Origin: Streptomyces sp. B3I8
GTDB lineage: Bacteria; Actinomycetota; Actinomycetes; Streptomycetales; Streptomycetaceae
Direction: 5' to 3'
Length of the DNA stretch: 64,000 nt
NCBI RefSeq assembly: GCF_030816915.1
Contig: NZ_JAUSYN010000002.1
Span: forward strand, 7,329,501 to 7,393,500
The position numbers and the translations under genes were made by a program. Shown in pieces: positions 15,694 to 23,952 of the stretch (positions within the stretch are counted from its first letter, which is position 1; every line of letters begins with the position of its first letter). The notes under the pieces are model-generated. The model did not search any database. It saw nothing but the letters and a program-made list of their open reading frames with translations, and had not been told where the DNA came from.

Positions 15694-16763
15694 GTGACCC
15701 GACCACGCCGGCCGGCCTGCGCGAGGAACTGTGGCGGGCTGTGGCCGACGGCGACGAGTACACCGCGGTCGCCCTCGTCCAGGACGCGTCGGCCCGGCAC
15801 GTCGACGGGGAGATGCTGCTCCTGGAGGTGATCGCGCGGGTGCAGGAACGCGTCGGCACCGAGTGGGCCGCGGGCCGCCTCAGCGTCGCCCGGGAACACG
15901 CCGCCACCGCGATCAACGAACGCGTCGTCGCCGTCCTCGCCCACCGGACCTCCGCGGCGACGCGCCCGGACACCGCGCGTGGACGCGTGACCGTCGCTTG
16001 CGTCGACGGCGAGTGGCACGCCTTCCCCGCCCGGCTCGTGGCCGAGGTGCTGCGGCTGCGCGGCTGGCACGTCGACTACCTGGGCGCGCAGACCCCCACC
16101 CCGCACCTGGTCGCGCATCTGCACCACACCAACACCGACGCGGTGCTGCTGTCCGGGTCGATCCCCACCCACCTGCCGGCCGCCCACGCGGCCATCACCG
16201 CCTGCCGGTCCGTCGGCGTTCCCGTCCTCGCGGGCGGGCGCGCCTTCGGCCCCGACGGCCGGCACGCCCGGGCGCTCGGCGCCGACGGGTGGGCGCCGGA
16301 CGCCCGGGGCGCGGCCGCCGCCCTGGAAGGAGGGCTCTCCCGGCCCGCCCCGCCGGCCGGCCGCCAGGCCGTGGACGACCTGCCGCACCTGGCCGACCAG
16401 GAGTACACCCTGATCGTCCGGTCCCGGGCCCAACTGGTCAAACAGACCCTGGTCGACCTCGAGGACGCCTTCCCCGCCGTCCGCGACCACGGCGACGCGC
16501 AGCGCGAGCGCACCGCCGAGGACCTCGCCCACATCCTCGACTTCCTCGCCACCGCCCTCTACATGGACGACGGCGCGATCTTCACCGACTTCCTCACCTG
16601 GACCGCGGTCATCCTCGAAGCCCGCGCCGTGCCCGCCCGGTCGTTGACCGTCGGCCTGGACCTCCTCGCCGGCCGGCTCCGTGACTTCCCCCGCACCCAG
16701 CGACTGATCCGTGAGGGCACCACGGCCCTGCGCGGCCACACCGCCCCCGGCGCCCACGCCTGA
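15690..16763 (+). CDS. CarH-like cobalamin-binding sensor protein coupled to a PP2C phosphatase
   Basis: A 357-residue protein without a MerR domain. Residues about 10-90 are a helical B12 cap domain containing W59-x9-E69-H70 (WAAGRLSVAREH), the motif known from AdoCbl-dependent CarH/LitR photoreceptors. Residues 98-225 are a Rossmann-type B12-binding domain with GEWH, where H110 is the predicted lower axial ligand, and LSGSIPTHLPAA. Residues 230-357 are an all-helical domain (RTAEDLAHILDFLATALYMD, FTDFLTWTAVILEARAVP) I cannot name. GTG 15690 has GGAGG upstream and overlaps the phosphatase stop. Inference: light- or B12-dependent conformational change is passed to the phosphatase/antagonist network. 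Confidence 0.82.
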   Translation: MSDPTTPAGLREELWRAVADGDEYTAVALVQDASARHVDGEMLLLEVIARVQERVGTEWAAGRLSVAREHAATAINERVVAVLAHRTSAATRPDTARGRVTVACVDGEWHAFPARLVAEVLRLRGWHVDYLGAQTPTPHLVAHLHHTNTDAVLLSGSIPTHLPAAHAAITACRSVGVPVLAGGRAFGPDGRHARALGADGWAPDARGAAAALEGGLSRPAPPAGRQAVDDLPHLADQEYTLIVRSRAQLVKQTLVDLEDAFPAVRDHGDAQRERTAEDLAHILDFLATALYMDDGAIFTDFLTWTAVILEARAVPARSLTVGLDLLAGRLRDFPRTQRLIREGTTALRGHTAPGAHA

Positions 16764-16842
16764 CCCGACGTCGGCCCACGGGCCCGCAACGGCGGGTGGG
16801 AACGCGGCAGCCCCCGGCCCCGCAGGACGGTATGGTCGGCAC

Positions 16843-18060
16843 GTGGGGGGCAGCGGCAGCACGCAGTCGGACGACGACCGTACCGGTACGCACCCGGAAG
16901 GCGTGTGGACCGGGCCTGCGCAGGGGGCCTTCGAGCCATCGGACGCGCCGTCGTCCCGGGATGCCCGGGTGCTGTGGTGGAGCTCGGCCGCCCTGGTGCT
17001 GGCCGTCCTCGGCACCTCGGTGCTCGTCGCCGGCACCGGACGAGGCGGGCGGCTCCCGGTCGCCGAGGTCCTGGTGCTCGCCCAGGTCGGCGCCCTGAGA
17101 TGGCAGACCCGCGCCCCTCTCCCCGTCCTAGCCGCCCACGCGGCGACCGGACTCACCGTCTGGGCGCTGCTGCCCACGGTGACCCTGACCGGAGCGCTGC
17201 TCGCCGCACAGGTCACCCTGTGCGTCGCGGCGGCCGTCCGGCCGCCGCGCGCGTCCGCGCGGGCCCTCGTCGCGCTGTGGGCGGTGGCACCGCTCGCCCT
17301 GGTGACGGGCGGCACCGCGGACCTCGTGCTCTGCCTGCTGGCACCGGCCCTGGCCTGGACCCTCGGACAGTGGCGCAGGACCCAGCAGGAGCGGGCGCGG
17401 GCCGACCTGCGCCGGGCCCTGGCGGAGGAACGCGAACGCCTCGCGCGCGAGGTCCACGACGTGGTGGCGCACACCCTGTCGGTGATGGTCGTCCAGGCGG
17501 GCGCGGCGGACGACGTGTTCACCGAACAGCCCGCCCAGGCCCGTCAGGCGCTGCGGGCCATCGAGACGGGCGCCCGCTCCGCACTGGGTGAACTCCGCTC
17601 CATGCTGCGGGCGTTCCGGCCCGACGCGGAGGAGGAGGGGCCGGCCGCGACGCGAGACCCCGGACCCCGGCTCGCACGCCTGGCGGAACTGGCCGACTCG
17701 GTGCGCGCGACCGGGACGACCGTGCACGTGCGGCACGAGGGGAACCTCGACGGACTCCCGGCCGCGGTGGACCTGGCGGCATACCGGATCGTGCAGGAGG
17801 CGCTCACCAACGCGCTGCGCCACGCGGCCGACGCGGACGAGGTGAGCGTACGGGTGACGGCGGAGGGAGACTGCGTGCGCGTGACGGTGACCGACAACGG
17901 GCGGACCGCGCACGGCAGGGTCGCCATGACGGGTGCGGGGCGCGGACTCGTCGGGATGAAGGAGCGCGCGCGGCTGCTCGGGGGCACCCTGAGCGCAGGG
18001 CCCCGGCCCGGCGGCGGATTCGAGGTGGCGGCACGGCTGCCGGTGGAGCGGGTCTCATGA
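16843..18060 (+). CDS. NarL-type sensor histidine kinase (HisKA_3)
   Basis: A kinase of about 405 residues. A variable hydrophilic N-terminus precedes five or six membrane segments (residues about 45-175), followed by the HisKA_3 dimerisation motif REVHDVVAHTLSVMVVQAG with the phosphoaccepting His. A HATPase_c domain follows (IVQEALTNALRHA, VTVTDNGRTAHG, GRGLVGMKERARLLGG). No extracytoplasmic ligand domain is visible, so it may sense membrane state. GTG 16843 is chosen as the first start after the previous gene; the ribosome binding site is weak and starts further in are possible. The stop overlaps the response-regulator start (ATGA), so the two form one operon. Confidence 0.85.
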   Translation: MGGSGSTQSDDDRTGTHPEGVWTGPAQGAFEPSDAPSSRDARVLWWSSAALVLAVLGTSVLVAGTGRGGRLPVAEVLVLAQVGALRWQTRAPLPVLAAHAATGLTVWALLPTVTLTGALLAAQVTLCVAAAVRPPRASARALVALWAVAPLALVTGGTADLVLCLLAPALAWTLGQWRRTQQERARADLRRALAEERERLAREVHDVVAHTLSVMVVQAGAADDVFTEQPAQARQALRAIETGARSALGELRSMLRAFRPDAEEEGPAATRDPGPRLARLAELADSVRATGTTVHVRHEGNLDGLPAAVDLAAYRIVQEALTNALRHAADADEVSVRVTAEGDCVRVTVTDNGRTAHGRVAMTGAGRGLVGMKERARLLGGTLSAGPRPGGGFEVAARLPVERVS

Positions 18061-18716
18061 CACTGCGCGTGGTGGTGGCCGACGACCAGGCCCTGGTCCG
18101 CACCGGTTTCCGCATGATCATCGACGCCCGGGACGACCTGGAGGTGGTCGGGGAGGCCTGCGACGGCCGGGAGGCGGTGCGGCTGACCCGGGAGCTGGCG
18201 CCCGACGTCGTGCTGATGGACGTACGCATGCCCGTCGTGGACGGCATCGAGGCGACCCGGCGGATCGCGGACGGCGGCAGCGGGGCCCGGATCCTCGTGC
18301 TGACCACCTGGGACGTGGACGCGCACGTGGTCGACGCACTGCGCGCCGGGGCGAGCGGCTTCCTGCTCAAGGACATCCGCCCCGGCGAACTCGTCGAGGC
18401 CATCCGCCTCACCGCGCGCGGCGAGGCACTGCTCGCGCCGACCGTGCTGACCCGCGTCCTCGACCGGTTCCTGCGCACCCTGCCCGACCCGGCGCCGGCA
18501 CCCTCCCTGCGCAGCCTCTCCGGGCGCGAGCGGGAGGTGCTCACCCTGATCGGGCAGGCACTGTCGAACACGGAGATCGCCGAACGGCTGTCCCTGTCGG
18601 AGGCCACCGTCAAGAACCACGTCACCGCCGTGCTGCGCAAGCTCGGCCTGCGCGACCGCGTCCAGGCGGTCGTCACCGCGTACGACCACGGCCTGGTGCG
18701 GCCCCGCCGTCCCTGA
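18057..18716 (+). CDS. NarL/FixJ-type response regulator
   Basis: A 219-residue response regulator. The receiver domain has D9/D10 acid pocket residues (VVADDQALVR), phosphoacceptor D55 (VVLMDVRMP), the Thr switch (ILVLTTWD) and Lys (GFLLKDIRP). A LuxR-type HTH occupies residues 150-210 (LSGREREVLTLIGQALSNTEI and LSEATVKNHVTAVLRKLGL). It overlaps the histidine kinase gene by four bases and is its evident partner. The regulon is unknown; divergence or operon targets are not apparent nearby. Confidence 0.92.
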   Translation: MTLRVVVADDQALVRTGFRMIIDARDDLEVVGEACDGREAVRLTRELAPDVVLMDVRMPVVDGIEATRRIADGGSGARILVLTTWDVDAHVVDALRAGASGFLLKDIRPGELVEAIRLTARGEALLAPTVLTRVLDRFLRTLPDPAPAPSLRSLSGREREVLTLIGQALSNTEIAERLSLSEATVKNHVTAVLRKLGLRDRVQAVVTAYDHGLVRPRRP

Positions 18717-18768
18717 GCCGCCTCCTCCACGCCCGCACCGCCACGCCCGCGCCACCCCCGAGGCGCCC

Positions 18769-18788
18769 TCTCCTCCTCAGGGAGGAGA
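18769..18788 (+). terminator. Hairpin after the two-component operon
   Basis: TCTCCTCC (18769-18776) and GGAGGAGA (18781-18788) form an 8-bp stem with a TCAG loop, about 50 bp after the response-regulator stop. Confidence 0.45.
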
Positions 18789-18874
18789 AGGGCCCGTCGT
18801 CCCTCCCGTGCTCCCAGTGCCGGTCCCTCCGTGCGGCCGATCCGCGTCGGGGAGCCCGACCGTAGCGTCGAGAC

Positions 18875-19510
18875 ATGACCGAAGACCTGGCCTGCCTCAC
18901 CTACCTGCTCGCCCACGACGAGACCGCCCACGGCCCCTACGACCGCTCCCGCACCGAGCTGCTGCTGCGTGCCGCCGCGCTGACGGACCTCGTACTGCGC
19001 GGACGGCTGGGTGAGGACGGCGGCACGGTGACCGTGCACGGCACGGGGTCCACCGGCGACCCCGTCCTGGACGGGGTGCTGCGCGACGCACCCGGGCACG
19101 GCTGGAAACACCTCGTACGCCGCCACCGGGCGCGGACCCTGGCCGAGGTGGAGGACAGGCTCGCCGCGGCCGGAGTCCTCACCGTGACAGCGCACCGCGG
19201 CCTCCTCGGCCGCCGGCGCTCGACCGCCGTGGACCCCGCGGCGACCGCCGCCGTCCGTGCCCGCGTCCGCGCCGCGCTGCACGGCGACGGCCCCGTGCAG
19301 CGGCTGCCCGCCACCGACGCGGCGCTGCTGGCGCTGGCCGCGGCGGGCGGTATCCCCTCCGTCGTCCCGCGGCATGAGCGCAGGGCCTTCCGGTCCCGCA
19401 TCGACGCCTGCACGAGGCGGCTCGCCGCCCTGGCGCCCGGCCTGGAGAAGGCCGTCCGTTCCCTGCCCATGACCGTCCTCGCCGCCCGCGGCGGCATGGG
19501 GGGCGGCTGA
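18875..19510 (+). CDS. GPP34/GOLPH3-family protein
   Basis: A 211-residue, mainly helical protein of the GPP34 (Golgi phosphoprotein 3-like) family. The start MTEDLACLTYLLAHDETAH corresponds to the conserved opening of the domain. LLLRAAALTDLVLRGRL, the linker around GDPVLDGVLRDA, and the helical tail (RLAALAPGLEKAVRSLPMTV) also fit. Eukaryotic members bind PI4P. Actinobacterial members are common, have no established role and often sit beside membrane or regulatory genes. It stands alone in the same direction as the two-component operon, separated by a hairpin. Confidence 0.82.
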   Translation: MTEDLACLTYLLAHDETAHGPYDRSRTELLLRAAALTDLVLRGRLGEDGGTVTVHGTGSTGDPVLDGVLRDAPGHGWKHLVRRHRARTLAEVEDRLAAAGVLTVTAHRGLLGRRRSTAVDPAATAAVRARVRAALHGDGPVQRLPATDAALLALAAAGGIPSVVPRHERRAFRSRIDACTRRLAALAPGLEKAVRSLPMTVLAARGGMGGG

Positions 19511-19693
19511 CCCGACAGGGGAGGGACGACGAGGGGCGACGACAGCACACACTCCGCCCGGCCCCGGGCCGAGCCCGATGACCGGCCGACGGCTCAGTCC
19601 GTCGGTCCCGGCGGCGAGGACCACCGGCCCTCGCCGCCCGGACCGGAACACCATTCGGCACACCATCCGAGACACACCCACGGGGGAACACCC

Positions 19694-20386
19694 ATGAACG
19701 AGACCACCGCCCGGCGCCTTGCGGGGTTCGCCTGCCTCGCCGCCGCCGTCGCCCTCATCGTCGAAGTACCCCTGTACTTCCTCTACGACGGCCCGCCACC
19801 GGACTCCAACGTCCTCGCGAGACTGCTGTTCGGCATCTTGGGGCTGACGTTCTTCATCGTCTTCGCGGCCGCCTTCCGCGAACTGGTCAGGACGGTCCGC
19901 CCCGCGTACGAATGGGCGGGCAGCCTGGCCTTCACCGCCGGGCTGGTCTACGGGACGGTCACCCTCGTCTCCAGCGGACTGGAGGGCGGCGCGGTCATCG
20001 CCGCCGACCACCCGATCGACCCGACCATCGACGTGAGCGGCACCTACATCCTGTACGGGACGATCGGGCGCGTCCTGCTCGCCCTGTTCCTGGTCGCCGT
20101 CGGACACACGCTGTCCCGCACCCGTCTGCTGCCGTCCTGGGCCCACCGGAGCGCCTTCGTCCTGGCCGGGCTCAACGTGGCCTTCGTGCCGTCCCTGTTC
20201 TTCGGCAACGAACCCGCGCACTTCTACGCGGCGAACGGCTGGGGCACCACCGCCTCGATGGGCGCGATCCTCAGCTACTGGCTGCTCGCCCTCGGCATCT
20301 CCCTCTGCCGCAGCGCCGCGAAGAGCGCGCACCGGCAGGTCACGGACGCGCCGTCGGCGGCGGGCGCGGCCCGTCGGCCCGCCTGA
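19694..20386 (+). CDS. DUF4386-like integral membrane protein
   Basis: A 230-residue membrane protein with about six hydrophobic helices: LAGFACLAAAVALIVEVPLYF, LLFGILGLTFFIVFAAAF, AGSLAFTAGLVYGTVTLVSS, VLLALFLVAVGHTLS, SAFVLAGLNVAFVPSLFF and AILSYWLLALGISL. Its topology and length fit the DUF4386 group, for which no function is known. ATG at 19694 is preceded by GGGGGAACACCC. A very strong terminator hairpin follows at 20397. Confidence 0.7.
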   Translation: MNETTARRLAGFACLAAAVALIVEVPLYFLYDGPPPDSNVLARLLFGILGLTFFIVFAAAFRELVRTVRPAYEWAGSLAFTAGLVYGTVTLVSSGLEGGAVIAADHPIDPTIDVSGTYILYGTIGRVLLALFLVAVGHTLSRTRLLPSWAHRSAFVLAGLNVAFVPSLFFGNEPAHFYAANGWGTTASMGAILSYWLLALGISLCRSAAKSAHRQVTDAPSAAGAARRPA

Positions 20387-20396
20387 CCCCGTCCGC

Positions 20397-20452
20397 GCAG
20401 GGCGTCGAGCGGGCCCCGGACCCCACGGTCCGGGGCCCGCTCGACGCCCTGC
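20397..20452 (+). terminator. Exceptionally long perfect hairpin terminator
   Basis: Arms at 20397-20422 and 20427-20452 are perfectly complementary over 26 bp, with a 4-base loop (CCAC). The hairpin lies 11 bp after the DUF4386-like gene and upstream of the GH5 gene. There is no T-tract. Confidence 0.85.
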
Positions 20453-20544
20453 CGTGCGAGGACTACTATCCGCGTCAACCACCTCCGTCCCATGGGTAGT
20501 TGCTGTCGCGGTCACCGTCTCCCGTCCACCACCGGTAGGGGCCC

Positions 20545-22452
20545 ATGTCACTGCATCGGATTGTCAAGTACCTGACATGCGCGGTGTCGGCCGTGCTCCT
20601 GACGGCCACCGCCCCCGGCGCACTCGCCGCCACGCCGAAGGACCGGCCGCCGACGTCCGACGCGCCGGCGACCGCCGGCACCTGGCAACCGCCCCTGTCC
20701 ACCCGCGGCCGCTACATCGTCGACGCGGCGGGCAACCGGTTCCGGCTGAAGTCGGCCAACTGGGACGGGGCGCAGGGCTCCTGGACGGGCAACGGCGATG
20801 CGGCCGACCCGGCCCAGCACCACGCCGGACAGGACTCCCACGGCATCCCCCTCGGCCTGGACCGCGTCCCCCTGACCGCGCTGCTCGCCGACTTCCACGC
20901 ACTCGGCATCAACAGCGTCCGGCTGCCCTTCTCCAACGAGATGATCCACGCCACCGGCCCCGTACCGGACTCCGCCGTCGCGGCCAACCCCCAACTGCGC
21001 GGCAGGACACCCCTGCAGGTCTTCGACGCCGTCGTCGCCGCGCTCACCGCCGCCGACTTCGCGGTCGTGCTCAACAACCACACCAACACCTCCCGCTGGT
21101 GCTGCGGCCTCGACGGCAACGAACGCTGGAACAGCTCCCAGGACGCGGGACAGTGGGTCGACGACTGGGTGTTCATGGCCCGCCGCTACGCCGACGACCC
21201 CCGGGTGGTGGGCGCCGACCTGTACAACGAGGTGCGCCGGGACGTGCTGCACGACCCCGACTGGGGCGGCGGCGACGACTACGACTGGTACGCCGCGGCG
21301 CAGTGGGCCGCCGACCGCATCCTCACCGAGGCGAACCCCGGCCTCCTCATCGTCGTCGAGGGCATCAACTGGACCGGGCTGCCCGTCGACGGCTTCCCGC
21401 ACGGCCGGCCGACGCTCACCCCCGCCCGCACCCTCTCGCACACCCTCGTACAGAGCGACAAACTGGTCTGGTCCGCCCACTTCTACGGCTACACCGGCCC
21501 CCACCACAGCGGAGCCACCGGCATCGGGGAGACCAGCGACCCCCGCTACCAGGACCTGACCGAGGAGGAACTGCGGCAGGCCCTGTACGACGAGGCGTTC
21601 TTCGTGTCGCAGGACAGCGGCCGGCACTACACGGCACCGCTGTGGATCAGCGAGTTCGGCATCGGCGCGGGCGAGACGAACGGCGCGGCCCGCACCTGGT
21701 TCGGCCGGATCACCGACTACTTCGCCGACCACGACGCCGACTTCGCCTACTGGCCGCTGGTCGGCTGGGAAGGCCACGACGACTGGGCGCTGCTGCGCTA
21801 CGACGCCGACGGTCACCGGCACGGACTGCTGGACGAGACCGACTGGCGGCGCACCGGCTGGGACCACCTGATGACCGCACCGACCCGCACCGGCTCCGTC
21901 GCCCCGGTGCCCGCCTGGCGGATGCTCAGCACCGACCACGGCGACCAGGTCCAGTCCCTGCGGGTACGGGCCACCGGCGACTGGGACCCGGGCGCCTACA
22001 AGGCCGCCTGCCCCGACGGACTGAGACTGATCGGCCTGAGCCACGCCGGGGGCCGCGGACTGTGCACCGACACCGAAGCCGGCGACCTGCGCGCCGCCGA
22101 CGGCACCCACACGGTCGTGACCGACGAACGAAACGTCCCGCAGGGCGGTGACTGGGCCGGGGGCTACACGAAGTTCCAGTGCCCCTCCGGCTCCTACCTC
22201 ATCGGCTACAGCCGCCGCGGCAGCCGCGTGTCGGCCGCCCTCTGCGCCCCCGCCCGCACCTCCCTCGGCACCACGGGCCGCACGCTCTGGTTCGACCGGT
22301 CCGACAACCGGCCCGACTCCGGCGGCGACTTCGCCTCCGGGAACTACAAGGGGCAGTGTGCCGACGACGAGTACGCCGCCGGGATCGCGTTCACCACCCG
22401 TGTGGGCAGCGCGGGCGGCCCGGACGCGCTGCTCTGCCGCCGGCTGCGCTGA
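20545..22452 (+). CDS. Secreted glycoside hydrolase family 5 enzyme with C-terminal repeat module
   Basis: A 635-residue exported enzyme. The signal peptide covers residues 1-28 (basic start, LTCAVSAVLLTATAPGALA). Residues about 45-430 form a GH5 (cellulase-type) barrel. RLPFSNEMI and LNNHTNTSRW are conserved strands, E229 in LYNEVRR is the predicted acid/base, and E370 in LWISEFGIG the predicted nucleophile. The C-terminal 200 residues contain three related units, each about C-x-(D/S)-G...IG-(L/Y)-S...LC (CPDGLRLIGLSHAGG, CPSGSYLIGYSRRGS, CADDEYAAGIAFTTR). They probably form a disulfide-bonded beta module for substrate or wall binding. The substrate (beta-glucan, mannan or other) cannot be decided. 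The gene is preceded by a strong terminator, so it has its own promoter. Confidence 0.87.
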   Translation: MSLHRIVKYLTCAVSAVLLTATAPGALAATPKDRPPTSDAPATAGTWQPPLSTRGRYIVDAAGNRFRLKSANWDGAQGSWTGNGDAADPAQHHAGQDSHGIPLGLDRVPLTALLADFHALGINSVRLPFSNEMIHATGPVPDSAVAANPQLRGRTPLQVFDAVVAALTAADFAVVLNNHTNTSRWCCGLDGNERWNSSQDAGQWVDDWVFMARRYADDPRVVGADLYNEVRRDVLHDPDWGGGDDYDWYAAAQWAADRILTEANPGLLIVVEGINWTGLPVDGFPHGRPTLTPARTLSHTLVQSDKLVWSAHFYGYTGPHHSGATGIGETSDPRYQDLTEEELRQALYDEAFFVSQDSGRHYTAPLWISEFGIGAGETNGAARTWFGRITDYFADHDADFAYWPLVGWEGHDDWALLRYDADGHRHGLLDETDWRRTGWDHLMTAPTRTGSVAPVPAWRMLSTDHGDQVQSLRVRATGDWDPGAYKAACPDGLRLIGLSHAGGRGLCTDTEAGDLRAADGTHTVVTDERNVPQGGDWAGGYTKFQCPSGSYLIGYSRRGSRVSAALCAPARTSLGTTGRTLWFDRSDNRPDSGGDFASGNYKGQCADDEYAAGIAFTTRVGSAGGPDALLCRRLR

Positions 22453-22474
22453 GACGTCCTTCGACCAGCGGGTG

Positions 22475-22897
22475 TCAGCCTCTGGCGTCGTACTCCCGCC
22501 GGCAGTCCTCGATCTCCTCGCTGTGCGCGACCGTCCAGGCGTAGAGCTGCCCGAACGGCTCGCGCAGCGACTCGCCCAGCGCCGTGAGGGAGTACTCGAC
22601 GCCGACGGGCGAGGTCGGCAGCACGGTGCGGCGGATCATGCCGTTGCGCTCCAGGCGCCGCAGCGTCTGCGTGAGGACGCGCTGCGTCACACCCTCCAGG
22701 CCGCGCTTGAGCTCGTTGAACCGGGTGGGCCGCTCCAGCAGCGCCATGACCATCATCGACCACTTGTCCGCGATCTGGTCGAGGATCGGCCGGCTGGGGC
22801 AGTCCGCCCGGAAGACGACGGGCACGGCGGTGCCCGCGCCTCGTCGCAGGCCGGCTCCGGCACCGGGACCGGAACCGTGCGGGTCGGTGTCCTTCAT
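22475..22897 (-). CDS. HxlR-family transcriptional regulator
   Basis: A 140-residue HxlR (DUF24) winged-helix protein. The conserved N-terminal Cys of many redox-sensing members is present (FRADCPSRPILDQIADKWSM). The recognition region is RFNELKRGLEGVTQRVLTQ, and the C-terminal wing helix is GVEYSLTALGESL. ATG at 22897 is chosen because the HxlR domain starts soon after it and an AGGG precedes it; the longer open frame upstream is a shadow. It diverges from the enoyl-CoA hydratase gene at 23003, with a perfect 8-bp inverted repeat between them, so it probably senses an electrophile or oxidant and controls that enzyme. Confidence 0.88.
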   Translation of the reverse strand: MKDTDPHGSGPGAGAGLRRGAGTAVPVVFRADCPSRPILDQIADKWSMMVMALLERPTRFNELKRGLEGVTQRVLTQTLRRLERNGMIRRTVLPTSPVGVEYSLTALGESLREPFGQLYAWTVAHSEEIEDCRREYDARG

Positions 22898-22949
22898 GTG
22901 CCCTGGTACTCCCGAAGTGCGTTCTTGCGGATCACATCGATGCCGCCAA

Positions 22950-22976
22950 AGGTAGGTATGCATCGCAAACCTACCT
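22950..22976. promoter_or_regulatory. HxlR operator candidate
   Basis: AGGTAGGT (22950-22957) and ACCTACCT (22969-22976) are perfect 8-bp inverted arms with an 11-base AT-richer spacer. They lie midway between the divergent HxlR and enoyl-CoA hydratase genes. Confidence 0.8.
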
Positions 22977-23002
22977 GCCTTCCGGCGACCTGTGGAGCCT
23001 CC

Positions 23003-23863
23003 ATGCCCTCCCTCACGAACGACGCCCACGACGCCCACGACGCTTACGCCACGCTGCGCGTGAGCAGCGCACAGGGCGTCGCGCGGATCGTCCTCGACAA
23101 CCCCCCGGTGAACGTCATCAGTGCCGTGATGATGCGTGAGCTCCGCACCGTGCTGACCGCGCTCGCGGACGACCCCTCGGTCCGCGTGATCATCTTCTCC
23201 AGCGCCGATCCCGAGTTCTTCCTCGCCCATGTGGACATGCGGATCGGGGAGGACATGGCCGCGCTGGAGTCGCTCGCCGCGTCGGCTCCGGCGGACGTCA
23301 ACGTGTTCCAGGCCGTCGGCGAGCTCCTGCGGCACCAGCCCCAGGTGACCGTCGTCAAGCTCGCCGGGAAGGCCCGTGGTGGCGGGGCCGAGTTCGTGGC
23401 CGCGGCGGACATGGCGTTCGCGGCCGTCGAGACCGCCGGGCTCGGTCAGATCGAGTCGCTCATGGGCATCGTCCCCGGCGGCGGCGGAACCCAGTACCTC
23501 CGCCACCGCGTGGGCCGCAACCGCGCGCTGGAGCTGATCCTCACGGCCGACCTGCTCGACGCCAGGACGGCCGCGGCCTACGGCTGGATCAATCGGGCCC
23601 TGCCGGCCGCGGAACTCGACGACCACGTCGACCGGGTGGCCCGCGACATCGCCGCACTGCCCGACGGTGTCGTCGAGGCGGCCAAGCGCGCGCTGCCCGC
23701 CGACGATCTCACGGAGGGACTCCTGCGCGAGAACGACGCCTGGGCCGCCACGATCGCCCGGCCGGCCGCACGTCGACTGATGAGCGAGGGACTGCGGGCA
23801 GGGGCGCAGACACCGGCCGGCGAACGCGACCTCGAGACGCTGATGCGCGGCGCCGCGCGCTGA
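23003..23863 (+). CDS. Enoyl-CoA hydratase/isomerase family protein
   Basis: A 286-residue crotonase-fold protein. Family motifs: ARIVLDNPPVNVISAVMM at the start of the domain, the oxyanion/acyl-CoA loop KLAGKARGGGAEFVAAADM, and IESLMGIVPGGGGTQYLRH, in which Glu occupies the usual catalytic position. The reaction would be hydration or isomerisation of an unsaturated acyl-CoA, but members also do dehalogenation or decarboxylation. ATG 23003 follows GGAG. It is divergent from the HxlR regulator, which suggests inducible expression in detoxification rather than core beta-oxidation. Confidence 0.86.
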   Translation: MPSLTNDAHDAHDAYATLRVSSAQGVARIVLDNPPVNVISAVMMRELRTVLTALADDPSVRVIIFSSADPEFFLAHVDMRIGEDMAALESLAASAPADVNVFQAVGELLRHQPQVTVVKLAGKARGGGAEFVAAADMAFAAVETAGLGQIESLMGIVPGGGGTQYLRHRVGRNRALELILTADLLDARTAAAYGWINRALPAAELDDHVDRVARDIAALPDGVVEAAKRALPADDLTEGLLRENDAWAATIARPAARRLMSEGLRAGAQTPAGERDLETLMRGAAR

Positions 23864-23876
23864 CGGGGGACCGGTC

Positions 23877-23905
23877 GCCGGGTGCCTGCGTGGCGGGCAC
23901 CCGGC
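23877..23905. terminator. Bidirectional hairpin between convergent genes
   Basis: GCCGGGTGCC (23877-23886) pairs with GGCACCCGGC (23896-23905). Further GC-rich arms follow to about 23938, giving a cluster of hairpins between the hydratase and the convergent alcohol dehydrogenase. Confidence 0.6.
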
Positions 23906-23952
23906 GCGGCACCTGCGCGCCGGGTGCCGGCGCCCGGCGGGTCCCCGCACGC

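Noticed and set aside
17804..20551. About 915-codon minus-strand open frame
   Set aside because: Antisense to the histidine kinase, response regulator, GPP34 and DUF4386-like genes, all of which have clear family motifs.
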